Origin: Papaver somniferum
Lineage: Eukaryota > Streptophyta > Magnoliopsida > Ranunculales > Papaveraceae
Direction: 5' to 3'
Assembly (NCBI RefSeq): GCF_003573695.1
Contig: NC_039361.1
Location: forward strand, 41,749,673-41,813,672
Length of the DNA stretch: 64,000 bases
Both the position numbers and the translations under genes were made by a program. Within the stretch, counting starts at the first letter, position 1. Each line of letters opens with the position of its first letter. Below are positions 20,930 through 33,676 of the stretch, in pieces. Below the pieces are notes generated by a model. That model was not told the DNA's origin. It made no database searches and saw only the letters and a program-made list of their open reading frames with translations.

Positions 20930-23900
20930 TCACGCCACCGTGCCAATGGCAAACCATGCCAGCCACGTCTCCGCGCCAAGGCAAGCCGACCATGCCAGCC
21001 GCACCACCGTGCCCACGGCAAACCATGCCAGCCACGTCTCCACGCCGAGGCATGCCGACCATGCCAGCCGCACCAACGTGCAAAACCGACCCAGCCACGT
21101 CTCCGCGCCAAGGCATGCCAAGCATGCCAGCCACACCAGTGTGACAATGGTAAACCATGCCAGCCACGTCTCCGCGCCTAGGCATGCCAACCATGCCAGC
21201 CGCACCACCGTGCCAATGGCAAACCATGCCAGCCACGTCTCCGCGCCAAGGAATACCGACCATGCCAGCCGCACCAGTGTGACAATGGTGAACCATGCCA
21301 TCCACGTCTCCGCGCCTAGGCATGCCAACCATGCCAGCCGCACCACCGTGCCAATGGAAAACCATGCCAGCCACGTCTCCGCTCCAAGGAATACCGACCA
21401 TGCCAGCCGCACCACCGTGCCAATGGAAAACCATGCCATCCACGTCTTCGCGCCAAGGCATGCCAACCATGCCAGCCGCACCACCGTGCCAATGGAAAAC
21501 CATGCCAGCCACGTCTCGGAAACAAGGCATGCCGACCATGCCATCCGCACCACCGTGCCAATGGAAAACCATGCCGGCCACGTCCCCGCGCCAAGGCAAG
21601 CCGACCATGCCATCCGCACCACTGTGCCAATGGAAAACCATGCCAGCCACGTCTCCGCGCCGAGGCATGCCGACCATGCCAGCCGCACCACTGTGCCAAT
21701 GGAAAACCATGCCAGCCACGTCTCCGTGCCAAGGCATGCCAACCATGCCAGCCGCACCATCGTGCCAATGGCAAACCATGCCAGCCACGTCTCCGCACCA
21801 AGGAATACCGACCATGCCAGCCGCACCACCGTGCCAATGAAAAACCATGCCAGCCACGTCTCCGCGCCAAGGCATGCCGACCATGCCAGCCGCACCACCG
21901 TGCCAACAACAAACCATGCCAGCCACGTCTCCGCGCCAAGACATGCCAACCATGTCAGCCGCACCATCGCGCCAATGGAAATCCATGCCAGCCACGTCTT
22001 TACGCCAAGTCATGCCAACCATGCCAGCCGCACCACCGTGCCAATGGAAAACCATGCCAGCCACGTCTCGGCGCCAAGGCACGCCAACCATGCCATCCGC
22101 ACCACCGTGCCAATGGAAAACCATGCCAGCCACGTCTCCACGCCAAGGCATGCCAACCATGCCAGCCGCACCACCGTGTTAATGGCAAACAATGCCAGCC
22201 ACGTCTCCGCACCAAGGAAAACCGACCATGCCAGCGGCACTACCGTGCCAATGGCAAACCATGCCAGCCACGTCTCCGCGCCAAGGCATGCCGACCATGC
22301 CATCCGCACCAACGTGCCAACGACAAACCATGCCAGCCACGTCTCCGCGCCAAGACATGCCAACCATGCCAGCCGCACCACCGCGCCAATGGAAATCCAT
22401 GCCAGCCACGTCTTCGCGCCAAGGCATGCAAACCATGCCAGCCGCACCACCGTGCCAATGAAAAACCATGCCAGCCACGTCTCGGCGCCAAGGCATGCCA
22501 ACCATGCCATCCGCACCACCGTGCCAATGGAAAACCATGCCAGCCACGTCTCCGCGCCAAGGCATGCGTACAATGCCAGCCGCACCACTGTGCCAATGGA
22601 AAACCATGCCAGCCACGTCTACGCGCCAAGGCATGCCAAAGATGCCAGCCGCGCCACCGTGCCAATGGGGAACCGTGCCATCCACGTCTTCGCGCCAAGG
22701 CATGCGAACCATGCCAGCCGCGCCACCGTGCCAATGGGAAACAATTCCATCCATGTCTTCGCGCCAAGGCATGCCAGCCATGCCACCGTGCCAATGGCAA
22801 ACCATGCCAGTCACGTCTCTGCACCAAGGCATGCCGACCATGCCAGCCGCACCACTGTGCCAGCGGCAAACTATGCCAGCCACGTCTCCGCGCCAAGGCA
22901 TGCCAACCATGCCATCCGCGACACTGTGCCAATGGCAAACCATGCCAACCACATCTCCGCGCCAAGGCATGCGTACCATGCCAGCCGCACCACCATGCCA
23001 GCCACGTCTCCGCGCCAAGGCATGCCAACCATGCCATCCACACCACCGTGCCAATGGAAAACCATGCCAGCCACGTCTCCGCGCCAAGGCATGCGTACCA
23101 TGCAGCCGCACCACTGTGCCAATGGAAAACCATGCCCGCCACGTCTACGCGCCAAGGCATGCCAATGATGCCAGCCGCGCCACCGTGCCAATGGGGAACC
23201 GTGCCATCCACGTCTTCGCGCCAAGGCATGCGAACCATGCCAGCCGTGCCACCGTGCCAATGGGAAACAATTCCATCCATGTCTTCGCGCCAAGGCATGC
23301 CAGCCATGCCACCGTGCCAATGGCAAACCATGCCAGTCACGTCTCTGCACCAAGGCATGCAGACCATGCCAGCCGCACCACTGTGCCAGCGGCAAATACG
23401 CCAGCCAGTCTCCGCGCCAAGGCATGCCAACCATGCCATCCGCGCCACTGTGCCAATGGCAAACCATGCCAGCCACGTCTCCGCGCCAAGGCATGGCAAC
23501 CATGCCAGCCACGTCTCCGCGCCAAGGCATGGCAACCATGCCAGCCACGTCTCCGCGCCAAGGCATGCGTACCATGCCAGCCGCACCACCATGCCATCCA
23601 CGTCTCCGCGCCAAGGCATGCCAACCATGCCATCCACACCACCGTGCCAATGGAAAACCATGCCAGCCACGTCTCCGCGCCAAGGCATGCGTACCATGCA
23701 GCCGCACCACTGTGCCAATGGAAAACCATGCCCGCCACGTCTACGCGCCAAGGCATGCCAATGATGCCAGCCGCGCCACCGTGCCAATGGGGAACCGTGC
23801 CATCCACGTCTTCGCGCCAAGGCATGCGAACCATGCCAGCCGTGCCACCGTGCCAATGGGAAACAATTCCATCCATGTCTTCGCGCCAAGGCATGCCAGC

Positions 23901-26900
23901 CATGCCACCGTGCCAATGGCAAACCATGCCAGTCACGTCTCTGCACCAAGGCATGCGGACCATGCCAGCCGCACCACTGTGCCAGCGGCAAACTATGCCA
24001 GCCACGTCTCCGCGCCAAGGCATGCCAACCATGCCATCCGCGCCACTGTGCCAATGGCAAACCATGCCAGCCACGTCTCCGCGCCAAGGCATGGCAACCA
24101 TGCCAGCCACGTCTCCGCGCCAAGGCATGGCAACCATCAGCCACGTCTCCGCGCAAGGCATGCGTCCATGCCAGCCGCACCACCATGCCATCCACGTCTC
24201 CGCGCCAAGGCATGCCAACCATGCCATCCACACCACCGTGCCAATGGAAAACCATGCCAGCCACGTCTCCGCGCCAAGGCATGCGTACCATGCAGCGCAC
24301 CACCACTGTGCCAATGGAAAACCATGCCAGCCACGTCTACGCGCCAAGGCATGCCAATGATGCCAGCCGCGCCACAGTGCCAATGGGGAACCGTGCCATC
24401 CACGTCTTCGCGCCAAGGCATGCGAACCATGCCAGCCGCGCCACCGTGCCAATGGGAAACAATTCCATCCATGTCTTCGCGCCAAGGCATGCCAACCATG
24501 CCAGCCACGCCACCATGCCAATGGAAAACCATGCCAGTCACGTCTCTGCACCAAGGCATGCTGACCATGCCATCCGCACCATTGTGCCAGCGACAAAATA
24601 TGCCAGCCACGTCTCCGTGCCAAGGCATGCCAACCATGCCATCCGCACCACTGTGCCAATGGCAAACCATGCCAGCCACGTCTCCGCGCCAAGGCATGGC
24701 AACCACGCCAGCCGCACCACCGTGCCAATGGAAAACCATGCCAGCCACGTCTCCGCGCCAAGGCATGCGTACCATGCCAGCCGCACCACCATGCCAGCCA
24801 CGTCTCCGCGCCAAGGCATGCCAACCATGCCAGCCGCCCCACTGTGCTAATGGCAAACCATGCCAGCCACGTCTCCGTGCCAAGGCATGCAAGCCGCGCC
24901 ACCGCGCCAGTGGCAAACCATGCCAACCACATCTCCGCGCTGAGGCATGCCAACCATGCCAGCCACGTCTTGGCGCCAAGGCATGCCAACCATGCCAGCC
25001 ACGTCTCGGCGCCAAAGTATTCCAACCATGCCATCCGCACCACCGTTCCAATGGCAAACCATGCCAACCACGTTTCCGCGCCAAGGCATGCCCACCATGC
25101 CAGCCGCACCACCGTGCCAATGGCAAACCATGCCAGCCACGTATCCGCGCCAAAGAATACCGACCATGCCAGCCGCACCACCGTGCCAATGGAAAACCAT
25201 GCCAGCCACGTCTCCGCACCAAGGCATGCCGACCATGCCAGCCGCACCACCGTGCCAACGACAAACCATGCCAGCCACGGCTCCGCGCCAAGACCTGCCA
25301 ACCATGCCAGCCGCACCACCGCTCCAATGGAAAGCCATGCCAACCACGTCTTCGCGCCAAGGCATGCCAACCATGCCAGCCGCACCACCGTGCCAATGAC
25401 AAACCATGCCAGCCACGTCTCTGCACCAAGGCATGCCGACCATGCCAGCCGCACCACCATGCAAAACCATGCCATCCACGTCTCCGCGCCAAGGCATGCC
25501 GACCATGCCAGCCGCACCACCGTGCCAATGGCAAACCATGCCAGCCGCACCACCATGCCAATGACAAACCATGCCAGCCACGTCTTCGCGCCAAGACATG
25601 CCAACCATGCTAGCCGCACCATCGCGCCAATAGAAATCCATGCCAGCCACGTCTTCGCGCCAAGGCATGCCAGCCGCACCACCGTGCCAATGGAAAACTA
25701 TGCCAGACACGTATCGGCGCCAAGGCATGCCAACCATGCCATCCGCACCACCGTGCCAATGGAAAACCATGCCAGCCACGTCTCTGCGCCTAGGCATGCC
25801 GACCATGTCAGTCGCACCACCGTGCCAATGGAAAACCATTCCATCCACGTCTCGGCGCCAAGGCATGCCAACCATGCCATCCGCACCACCGTGCCAATGA
25901 CAAACCATGCCATCCACGTCTCTGCTCCAAGGCATGCCGACCATGCCAGCCCCACCACCATGCAAAACCATGCCAGCCACGTCTCCGCGCCAAGGCATGC
26001 CAACCATGCCAGCCGCACCATCGTGCCAATGGCAAACCATGCCAACAACGTCTTCGCGCCAAGGAATACCGACCATGCCAGCCGCACCATTGTGCCAATG
26101 GCAAACCATGCCATCCATGTCTCCGCGCCAAGGCATGACGACCATGCCAGCCGCACCACCATGCCAACGACAAACCATGACAGCCACGTTTCCGCGCCAA
26201 GACATGCCCACCATGCTAGCTGCACCACCGCGCCAATAGAAAGCCATGCCATCCACGTCTTCGCGTCAAGGCATGCCAGCCGCACCACCATGCCAATGGA
26301 AAACCATGCCAGCCACGTCTCGGCGCCAAGTCATGCCAACCATGCCATCCGCACCACCGTGCCAATGGAAAACCATGCCAGCCACGTCTCTGCGCCACGG
26401 CATGCCGACCATGCCAGCCGCACCACCGTGCCAATGGAAAACCATGCCACCCATGTCTACGCGCCAAGGCATGCCAATGATGCCAGCCGCGCCACCGTGC
26501 CAATGAGGAACCATGCCATCCACGTCTTCGCGCCAAGGCATGCGAACCATGGCAGCCGCGCCACCGTGCCAATGGGAAACAATGCCATCCACGTCTTCGC
26601 GCCAAGGCATGCCAACCATGCCACCGTGCCAATGGAAAACCATGCCAGTCACGTCTCTGCACCAAGGCATGCCGACCATGCCCAGCTGCACCACCGTGCC
26701 AATGGGGAACCGTGCCATCCACGTCTTCGCGCCAAGGCATGCGAACCATGCCAGCCGTGCCACCGTGCCAATGGGAAACAATTCCATCCATGTCTTCGCG
26801 CCAAGGCATGCCAGCCATGCCACCGTGCCAATGGCAAACCATGCCAGTCACGTCTCTGCACCAAGGCATGCGGACCATGCCAGCCGCACCACTGTGCCAG

Positions 26901-27262
26901 CGGCAAACTATGCCAGCCACGTCTCCGCGCCAAGGCATGCCAACCATGCCATCCGCGCCACTGTGCCAATGGCAAACCATGCCAGCCACGTATCCGTGCC
27001 AAGGCATGCAATCCGCGCCACCGTGCCAGTGACAAACCATGCCAGCCATATCTCCGCGCCGAGGCATGCCAACCATGCCAACCGCGCCACCGTGCCAATC
27101 ACAAACCATGCCAGCCACGTCTCCGCGTCAATGCATGCCATCCGTGCCAATGGCAAACAATTCCAGTCACGTCTCCGCGCCAAGGCATGCCAACCACGCC
27201 AGCCGCGCCACCGTGCCAATGGCAAACCATGCCCGCCACGTCTCCACGCCAAGGCGTGCCTA
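20930..27262 (+). repeat. 69-bp minisatellite array inside C1
   Basis: About 90 tandem copies of a 69-bp, CpG- and CCA-rich unit built from ccatgccagcc, acgtctccgcgccaaggc and accgtgccaatgg boxes. Because 69 is 23 codons and the unit lacks stops in several frames, open frames of up to 866 codons appear on both strands; on the plus strand they read as 23-residue HASHVSAPRHANHASRT-like repeats. They have no start context, no composition change and no conservation signal, so I treat them as artefacts. The same unit occurs in reverse orientation in D (46710-47130, 52955-53200). Confidence 0.9.
22560..24800 (+). repeat. Higher-order repeat within the 69-bp array
   Basis: A variant-bearing block recurs, marked by gggaaacaattccatccatg at 22736, 23261, 23859 and about 24456, and once more near 26772. 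Spacings of about 525-600 bases correspond to 8-9 basic units. These blocks differ from each other by few substitutions and indels, so they are the most recently amplified part. Confidence 0.75.
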
Positions 27263-27930
27263 AACCATGCCGGCCTTTTCTTCACGGCTGCCAAAACGAA
27301 GGGTTGCAACAATCAACGGCCACCCTTCCATCTGAGACGCAAATCTTAGCCGTCCAAGGTCGTCAGGTAACGCGTGGTAGTCTTTGGCCCAAATTTTGGC
27401 CGCGCCCAAACTATGCCAAAACCTTAGTTTTTGGCCGCGCCTAAACCATGCCAGCCGCACCACATGTGCCAATGACATGCCGTGCAACCTTTCCGCGCCA
27501 AGGCATGCCAACCATACCGCATGTTCCAATGACATGCCGCGCCACATCTCCGCGCCCAAAGCATACCAACCATGCCAGCACTCCAAATGTGCCAATGGCA
27601 TGCCGTGCCAGCCACATCTCTGCGCCAGGGAATGCCAACAATGCCAGCCGCACCGCTGTGCAAAAACCATGCCAGCTTTTCCTCCACGCCGTTTGCTGCC
27701 AAAACGAAGGGTTGCGACAATCAACGACCACCCTTCCATTTAAGATGCATATCTTAGCCGTCCAAGGTCACCAGCTAACGCGTGGCAACCTTTGGCCCAA
27801 TGCCAAGCCCTAATTTTGGCCGCGCCCAAACTATGCCGAAACCCTAGTTCTTGGCCGCGCCTAACTATGCCAAAATCCAAGCTTGGCCACACCTAACCAT
27901 GTCAAAGCCATGCCATCCATGCTTTCATGC
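27263..27930 (+). repeat. Few copies of the D-type 0.2-kb repeat in C1
   Basis: Degenerate copies of the unit that is expanded in D, here in opposite orientation; markers are ttagccgtccaagg near 27345 and 27748. Open frames through it are not coding. It leads into the unique region 27931-28145 before element B. Confidence 0.7.
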
Positions 27931-28581
27931 CGCTGACTACCAAACAAAGCGTTTTCTTTCATCTCAAGATGCAAATCTCGACCGTCGAGAGTCACCACCG
28001 AGCCGACAAGTCTCCCAAGCTCAACTTGCCAAACAGAAGCAACCTGCTACATGTTTCCCACGAAAACACTCGAGACATCAACACATGTCACAAACTGGGG
28101 GATGTTCATTAGAGTATTGGTTTAGCGGTTTACAGCGTGCGACGTTGTAGATGGGAAAAAATGAGTCACAGGTTTTTTGGGAAGCGAAGATACGAGCGTG
28201 CTGTCGAGACTCCTCAGCCGGGCGAAATGTTAATCCTCACACATATGCACTGCAAATGGAGTGCTCAGATTCGAGAGATCAATCTGTATGACTTTGGCCT
28301 AAACCAAGTATATGGTCGCTCCAGAGTCACTTCGGTCGCAAAGAGGGAGATGGGTTGATATGTATGAGGGAAGATGAGAATTGTGTCGCATCGGTGATGA
28401 TCAAGGATTGTGGGTGTGTTGAAGGTTTCTGTAATTTGTGGTGAACTGATGAGTTCGAATAAATTCTGATGGATTGATGAATTCTTGAGAGTATTTTTCT
28501 CGAGGAATTATGCGTAGACAATTTCTGATAGCTGGTGATCATTCGTTGTCTGTTATTTTTTCAATCATGGATTCAGATACT

Positions 28582-28589
28582 TATTTATA
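28582..28589 (-). promoter_or_regulatory. TATA box of element B 3' LTR
   Basis: TATAAATA on the minus strand, conserved at 39128-39135 in the other LTR. Confidence 0.55.
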
Positions 28590-29019
28590 TTATCAGAGTT
28601 GTAAACACCTTGATCCCTGTAAGTGTGACGGTTTCTTGAGTGAAAGAGTGAGAAAGTGGGAGATCTTGGCGAAACCAGTTCCAGATTGTGCAGAGACTTG
28701 GTTGATCATTCACCCACTACTTTGCTAACTTCTTCAATCGTTGACACGACTTACTCACATTTCTCGTTGTGGATGAATCCACGTGCTGTAGGCCGCCCGA
28801 CCAAAACCCTAATTGATATCCCCCAATTTGACGTGATTGATGTTTCACGAATCGCGGAGTCTGCATGACAGACGTGTATTAGTGAGTCAGTTGTTGACTG
28901 ATTAGACAATGAGTCTAGGTTTTGTTGAATCGAGCATGAGTGGTGAATGCTCAGCGATTCATGGATCGAACATGCAGTTTTCTGAAATGGTGTCAGTATT
29001 GTAGATTCAGTGATGAATT

Positions 29020-29375
29020 ACTGATCAGTATTTGAGCGAGAGAAAGTATTGCTCGATTCGACGAATTACTGAATATTTGAGAATTTGACGTGAAACTGAC
29101 CAAGTATTGCAGAGTTCGACAAAATACTGAATGTTGACAATTTTGACGAGAAATTGAGCAAGCATTGCTCAATTCGACAAAATAATGAATGTTGACGATT
29201 TGACGTACAATTGAGCAAGTATCGCTCAATTCGGAAAATTACTGAATGTTGATAATTTGTCGTGCAATTGAGCAAGTATTTCCTAATTCGACAAATTAAT
29301 GATAAATTACTAAATATTGATAGCTGGATCAATATTTGAGCAGCTGAGCAAGTACTGCTCGATTCGACGAAATAT
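29020..29375 (+). repeat. 57-59-bp AT-rich tandem repeat in B LTR
   Basis: About six diverged units with the core caagtattgctcaattcgac followed by attactgaatgttga. Duplicated in the other LTR at 39576-39930. Confidence 0.75.
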
Positions 29376-30299
29376 TTATTGGTAACGTAATCCAATAAAA
29401 TATTAAAATATTGGTAAGCTACCAAATATTATATGATTAATTCAGACGTGGTTGCTGAATCCATCATAAATTCATTAGTGTTTGAATCGTGCTCAGAGTG
29501 ATGATTCGTGGAGCATTTATTCGAAACCCTAATTTCAAATCATAGTTGATGAATCGCTGAAAATAGGTCATGAGTGATAGAAGGACCGACCACATAGGAT
29601 GATGGGCGTCCATGTGGTTCCCAGTGCTCGAATGAGCATGCACCAAGGTTCTCAGTTTGAGGATTGGTGAAAGAATGATGATAAAATTCCGGTTTCATCA
29701 TTTTACTGAAAAATTGCTAGGTTCATCATTAGGTGATGAAACCTAGGTATGAGAGATGTGGACTGACCAAGAGGCCATAGGACCGGCTCTTGGTGGTCAC
29801 GTGACCAATTTTTTGCCGTTCGAGCAATCCCCAGGTCGGTTGGAGAGAGTTTGGGCCCAATATGAGCAATTGAGCACATTAGGTCAGAATTATGAAAACT
29901 TGTGGGACCGGCTTTGTGCAAGCCATAGGAATGACTCTGGTCAATCATGAGGGAATGCACACGTTTCCTTGGTGTGCTTGTCCCCATACTGAGAGTTTCA
30001 GTATTTTCTGATGTGCATTCGAGCAACATTGTGAATTTTCAGAAGAGTTTCATCTTGACTGAAATTCTTGATTTTTGTTGAAATGAGCATGTATGCTCAA
30101 TTCATCAGTATTTTGTAAATATTAAAATAAAAATATTTTAATATTTAAAATTGCCGTGAGAAGCTAGCCAGTCGTGTGACCATGTTGGCTTTTGGTTTTT
30201 CATAATTTGAGCAATATTTGAGAAAATATGAAGAAATCATGAATTTTGCTCAAACTCAGGAGTTTCATGAATTGAAGAAAATAATAATTATAAAAGACT

Positions 30300-30775
30300 A
30301 GGGATTGAAAGGTGTGGGACCGGCCATGTCTAGGGCATGGCCAGACGGTTAGGTTGCCCGGTCCTGCACACCTTTCCCTAATTTTATATTATTATTTTTT
30401 CATGAATCCTTGAAATTATAGAGAATCCATGAGTTTTGTTGAAACGGAGGAGTTTCATGAATTTGGGGAGTAATAATTATAAAAGGCTAGGGATTGTGAG
30501 GTGTGGGACCGACCACGGCTAAGGCATGGCCGGGCGGCTAGGTTGCCCGGTCCCCCACACCTTTTCCTATTTTATAATATTATTTCATGAATCCATGAAG
30601 TTATGGGAAATTCATGAGTTTTGCGCAAAAACAAGGAAAGTTGCTAAAATCAAGGAGTTTTCATGAGTTCATGAAAATAACAAAATAGGGCAAAATAATA
30701 AAGGAGGCATCGTACCGGCCACGGATAGGGCATGGCCGGCCGGTGGGCCCGGTCCCTGGGCGCCCCTTATTATAT
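30300..30775 (+). repeat. Three GC-rich inverted-repeat modules in B LTR
   Basis: Each module is AAGGTGTGGGACCGG...GGCATGGCC...CCGGTCC..CACACCTT (near 30309-30374, 30508-30566 and 30705-30770). The flanks form imperfect palindromes separated by AT-rich spacers with gagtttcatgaatt. Also at 40855-41320 in the 5' LTR. Confidence 0.7.
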
Positions 30776-31009
30776 TATTGTTATTTGTTGCTTTCTCCTG
30801 TTTTGCGTAGGATTCCTCATCTGTCCATGTTTTTGGATGCTCCTTCGTGCATCTGGGTGCTCAGTCGTACATCATTGTCGAGTACAGTTGCACCATTTTT
30901 GTGGGGCTTACTCAGTGATGGTTCAGATGCCCGATTGTTGAGTATTTATTACTAATTTATGAAATTCAGTAGAGAATGATTCATGAAACTAAGTAATAAA
31001 AGTGAGTAG

Positions 31010-31340
31010 TTTTTTTATTATCAATTCATAGGATCAGCCGTAGATTCGACCATGAATTCGGAATAATAAAATGAGTATTACCATTATATGGGATCGCGGA
31101 TTCGACCATAGAATCAGAGTAATGGTTGTTTATTACCATTTCACGAGATCAGCCGTGGATTCGATCATGAAATCGGAGTGATAAGATAGGTGGTGATATT
31201 ACCATTTCATGAGATCAGCCGTGGATCGACCATGAAATCGGAGTAATATCTATTACCATTTCATGAGATCACCCGTGGATTCGATCATGAAATCAGAGTA
31301 ATACATTTATCTATTACCATTCCATAGAACCAGTCGTGAG
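31010..31340 (+). repeat. Hairpin repeat, six units of 54-64 bp, in B LTR
   Basis: Each unit contains atttcatgagatc ... gatcatgaaat, an inverted repeat with 9-bp perfect arms and a short loop. Paralogous units lie at 41570-41890. Downstream, 31400-31740 holds three copies of a roughly 110-bp unit with ctacatagagg/cctctatgtag pairs. Confidence 0.75.
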
Positions 31341-31889
31341 TTTTACCATGGAATAGGAGCAATAAGATAAGATAGATTATCTTCTAGGAATTCAGTGGTG
31401 AATATGACGTAGAATTTAATCTCTTGCGTATAGTCAGTGAATCAGCGAGTGTTGCCAATGTCCTGAAGACGTTTTGCCCTCTCAACATTTTATGTATGGA
31501 GGACCGCCTGAGTCTATACACGGACACTCTACATAGTCATGGAACAGTGAATGTCACCGGCCTCCTGAAGGCGTTATTGCTCTCAGTCTTACGGAGAACT
31601 GCCCAATCGTTCTTCTATGTAGAGGCGAATTCCTCTATGTAGTCAGGGAACAGTGAGTGTCACCGACATCCTGAAGGCGTTAAGATCTCAATCTTACGGA
31701 GAACCGCCCAATTACGTTATTCTACATAGAGGCTATGATGAAATGACCAGTGTCGAACGCTCCGGAGAGGCCTTTCGAGCGACATATGCATCATACTTCG
31801 TAAAACACGTATCGTCACATGGATTCCTGAAGTCGTGTCAGAAACATGATTTTACGGTTTTGACCTTTGTTAAAAATCCACCATCAACA

Positions 31890-31908
31890 TTAAGTCCCCT
31901 GCTTAGTG
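31890..31908 (-). promoter_or_regulatory. Polypurine tract of element B
   Basis: Minus-strand actaagcaggggacttaa abuts the LTR start. Confidence 0.7.
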
Positions 31909-32977
31909 AGCGACAATCATGTTCCGCAGTAAGCACTAGATGGTGATTTTCAATCGACGAGAGATCAGTGGTTGAACTCAGTCTATAAAGGCATTCTCAG
32001 AATCTCTAATTTACTCCAATGACGCCATATGCGAGAAAATATTCAGGTGGAGACCCTGGTAATGTGATAGAGCGTCATCCCGTAGTCGTGGGGAGATGAA
32101 GCACTGCTGATTTGAGCGGCAGAAAGCCCAGTTTTGGTCGGTTTTAGCGTTTACGAGCCCGAGCCCAAAAAGGAAGTCCTTATTTTAGGAACAGACATTT
32201 GTTTGTTTGTTAGTTTAAGAAACAAAAATAGACCTGAGTCTAATGATAAATTTTTTGTTGTGCGCTTTTACGGAAGCCAAAATTTTATCTTTTAAATATG
32301 TGAGATTTCACAAAGGGAATAAACTCTCGTTTTAAAGGTGGATGCTTGTACGAGAGAAAAAAGTTTTCTTTTTGAATAGACGTGCGTCTGTTAGTAATAA
32401 AAATTTCTATGAGCTTTCATGAATTTTTTTTATTTTCGACATGTGAGCTTTCATATTTTTTTGAAAATATACTCTTGTTTCAAAGACGTATGCTCACGTG
32501 AGGGAGCACAATATATATATTTTTCAAATTCACGTGAGTTTCACGTTAAAATATATTTTGTAAAATCAATGTTTTGATTTTGAACAATTGTTGAAAGTAG
32601 ACAACTATACATGGTGAAATAATGTTTGTATGTGAGTTTTCACAATTGTGGAATGGACGTCTGTCCAGATTTTGAGAAACCAGTGAATGTTCACATTGTA
32701 AAATTTACGTGGGTTGTTCACGGTTTTATGAAAATCATGTCATGATCTTGAATAATGAATTTTGCTCATCTTAGCAGGTTTGAAGAAACGAGCAAGATTT
32801 TAAGTATTAACTCATGTACTGTTAGTGGAATCGTAAACAGGTAAGAGTTGAAAGTTACCATTTTCGCAGACGCTGATGTGAGCATCTTTATTTCATGATT
32901 TATTGTTTTGTTGAATCCTGCGCTTTGTACGAATGATGCGCTGAATGTTATGCATCTGTCACAACCACTTTGCAAGA
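31909..32977 (+). other. Upstream region of the B antisense gene
   Basis: Non-coding. A plus-strand CTATAAAGG at about 31982 could be the antisense promoter, analogous to the TATA in A. Otherwise AT-rich with no supported gene. Confidence 0.35.
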
Positions 32978-33079
32978 ATGACTGACTCCCATGATGACAC
33001 TTTCAAAGACGATGTTTCCAGGGATGACATCTCCGCGGGTGCAACTTCAAGAAATGGTACTTCTGGGACCTCTGAGTGA
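32978..33079 (+). CDS. Candidate first exon of the B antisense gene
   Basis: ATG at 32978 opens MTDSHDDTFKDDVSRDD, a short acidic Ser/Thr/Asp-rich frame ending in TGA. It resembles in character the N-terminus of the A antisense ORF (MMGTTGDDHSSNSSENSF). A splice donor before the stop is possible but not clear. Low confidence. Confidence 0.2.
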   Translation: MTDSHDDTFKDDVSRDDISAGATSRNGTSGTSE

Positions 33080-33508
33080 TGGTGTGAGAGATCCTTCATA
33101 CTGAGTTGTACTCATGGTTATTTCATTAACTGTATCACAGGATGATCGTGTAGTGAGGTTTCGGATCAATGTAGACTCCTCGTAAATGGAAGAAAGTCTT
33201 CGGGTCGGAGCACCCAGAAGTAAGGACTACAAGATGTTAGCAAATGACGTGCAGTCCCCGTCCATTTCTTTAGTGAGTTGTTAGCGCTCCTTGTGTCATG
33301 ACTTTTTCCTGCCCGTGCAATTAGGATCACGAGACCAAGTTTGTTATTTCTTTCCAGACTTTTTCTCCATCGATTGACGGTATTCAACTTGTTCCCAGGC
33401 GAACAATTCAGGAATCCAGTACTGATGAAGAAGTCGACGTAAGTATCTCTTTTGTGCAGATGATCGCGGCATCTCCTTGAATGAAATAATAATAATTTTT
33501 GTTGATGA

Positions 33509-33676
33509 AACAATGAAGAGACCATTGTAGATAAGCAGCATGTTGATGAAGCACACCCTTATTTGGGACATGGGAATATGGAGAATTCCCGAAATCCCGA
33601 ACCGAATGGAGATAGCGGCATTGTCAACGGAGATTCCGGCATTGTCGAGCCTTCAAATGATTTAGAGACTCCCTTA
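33509..33676 (+). CDS. Candidate internal exon of the B antisense gene
   Basis: A stop-free stretch in frame with the downstream 250-codon exon. It encodes YLGHGNMENSRNPEPNGDSG and a near-duplicated GDSGIV motif, ending LETPL at a good donor, A|GTAAGT (33676/33677). Its 5' boundary is uncertain: the upstream in-frame stop is at 33506-33508, so an acceptor just after it is required. Confidence 0.35.

Larger units (their letters stand above)
28146..31889 (-). repeat. Element B 3' LTR
   Basis: 3,744 bp, minus-strand TGTTGATGGTGGATTTTT...CCCATCTACA; matches 38698-42450 across its length. It contains three repeat zones (29020-29375, 30300-30775, 31010-31740) and a minus-strand TATA at 28582-28589. 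Confidence 0.85.

Noticed and set aside
20930..27262. CRISPR-like array
   Set aside because: The units are contiguous and similar over their full length, with no unique spacers, in a plant retrotransposon LTR.
20940..27444. Long open frames (up to 866 codons, both strands) as repeat proteins
   Set aside because: They follow from a stop-free 69-bp unit; several frames on both strands are equally open and none has a start context or compositional signal of its own.
33344..33571. Minus-strand frames near 33.2-33.6 kb as gag or pol of B
   Set aside because: No similarity to the gag or protease of A, and the location is 3' of where pol would lie.
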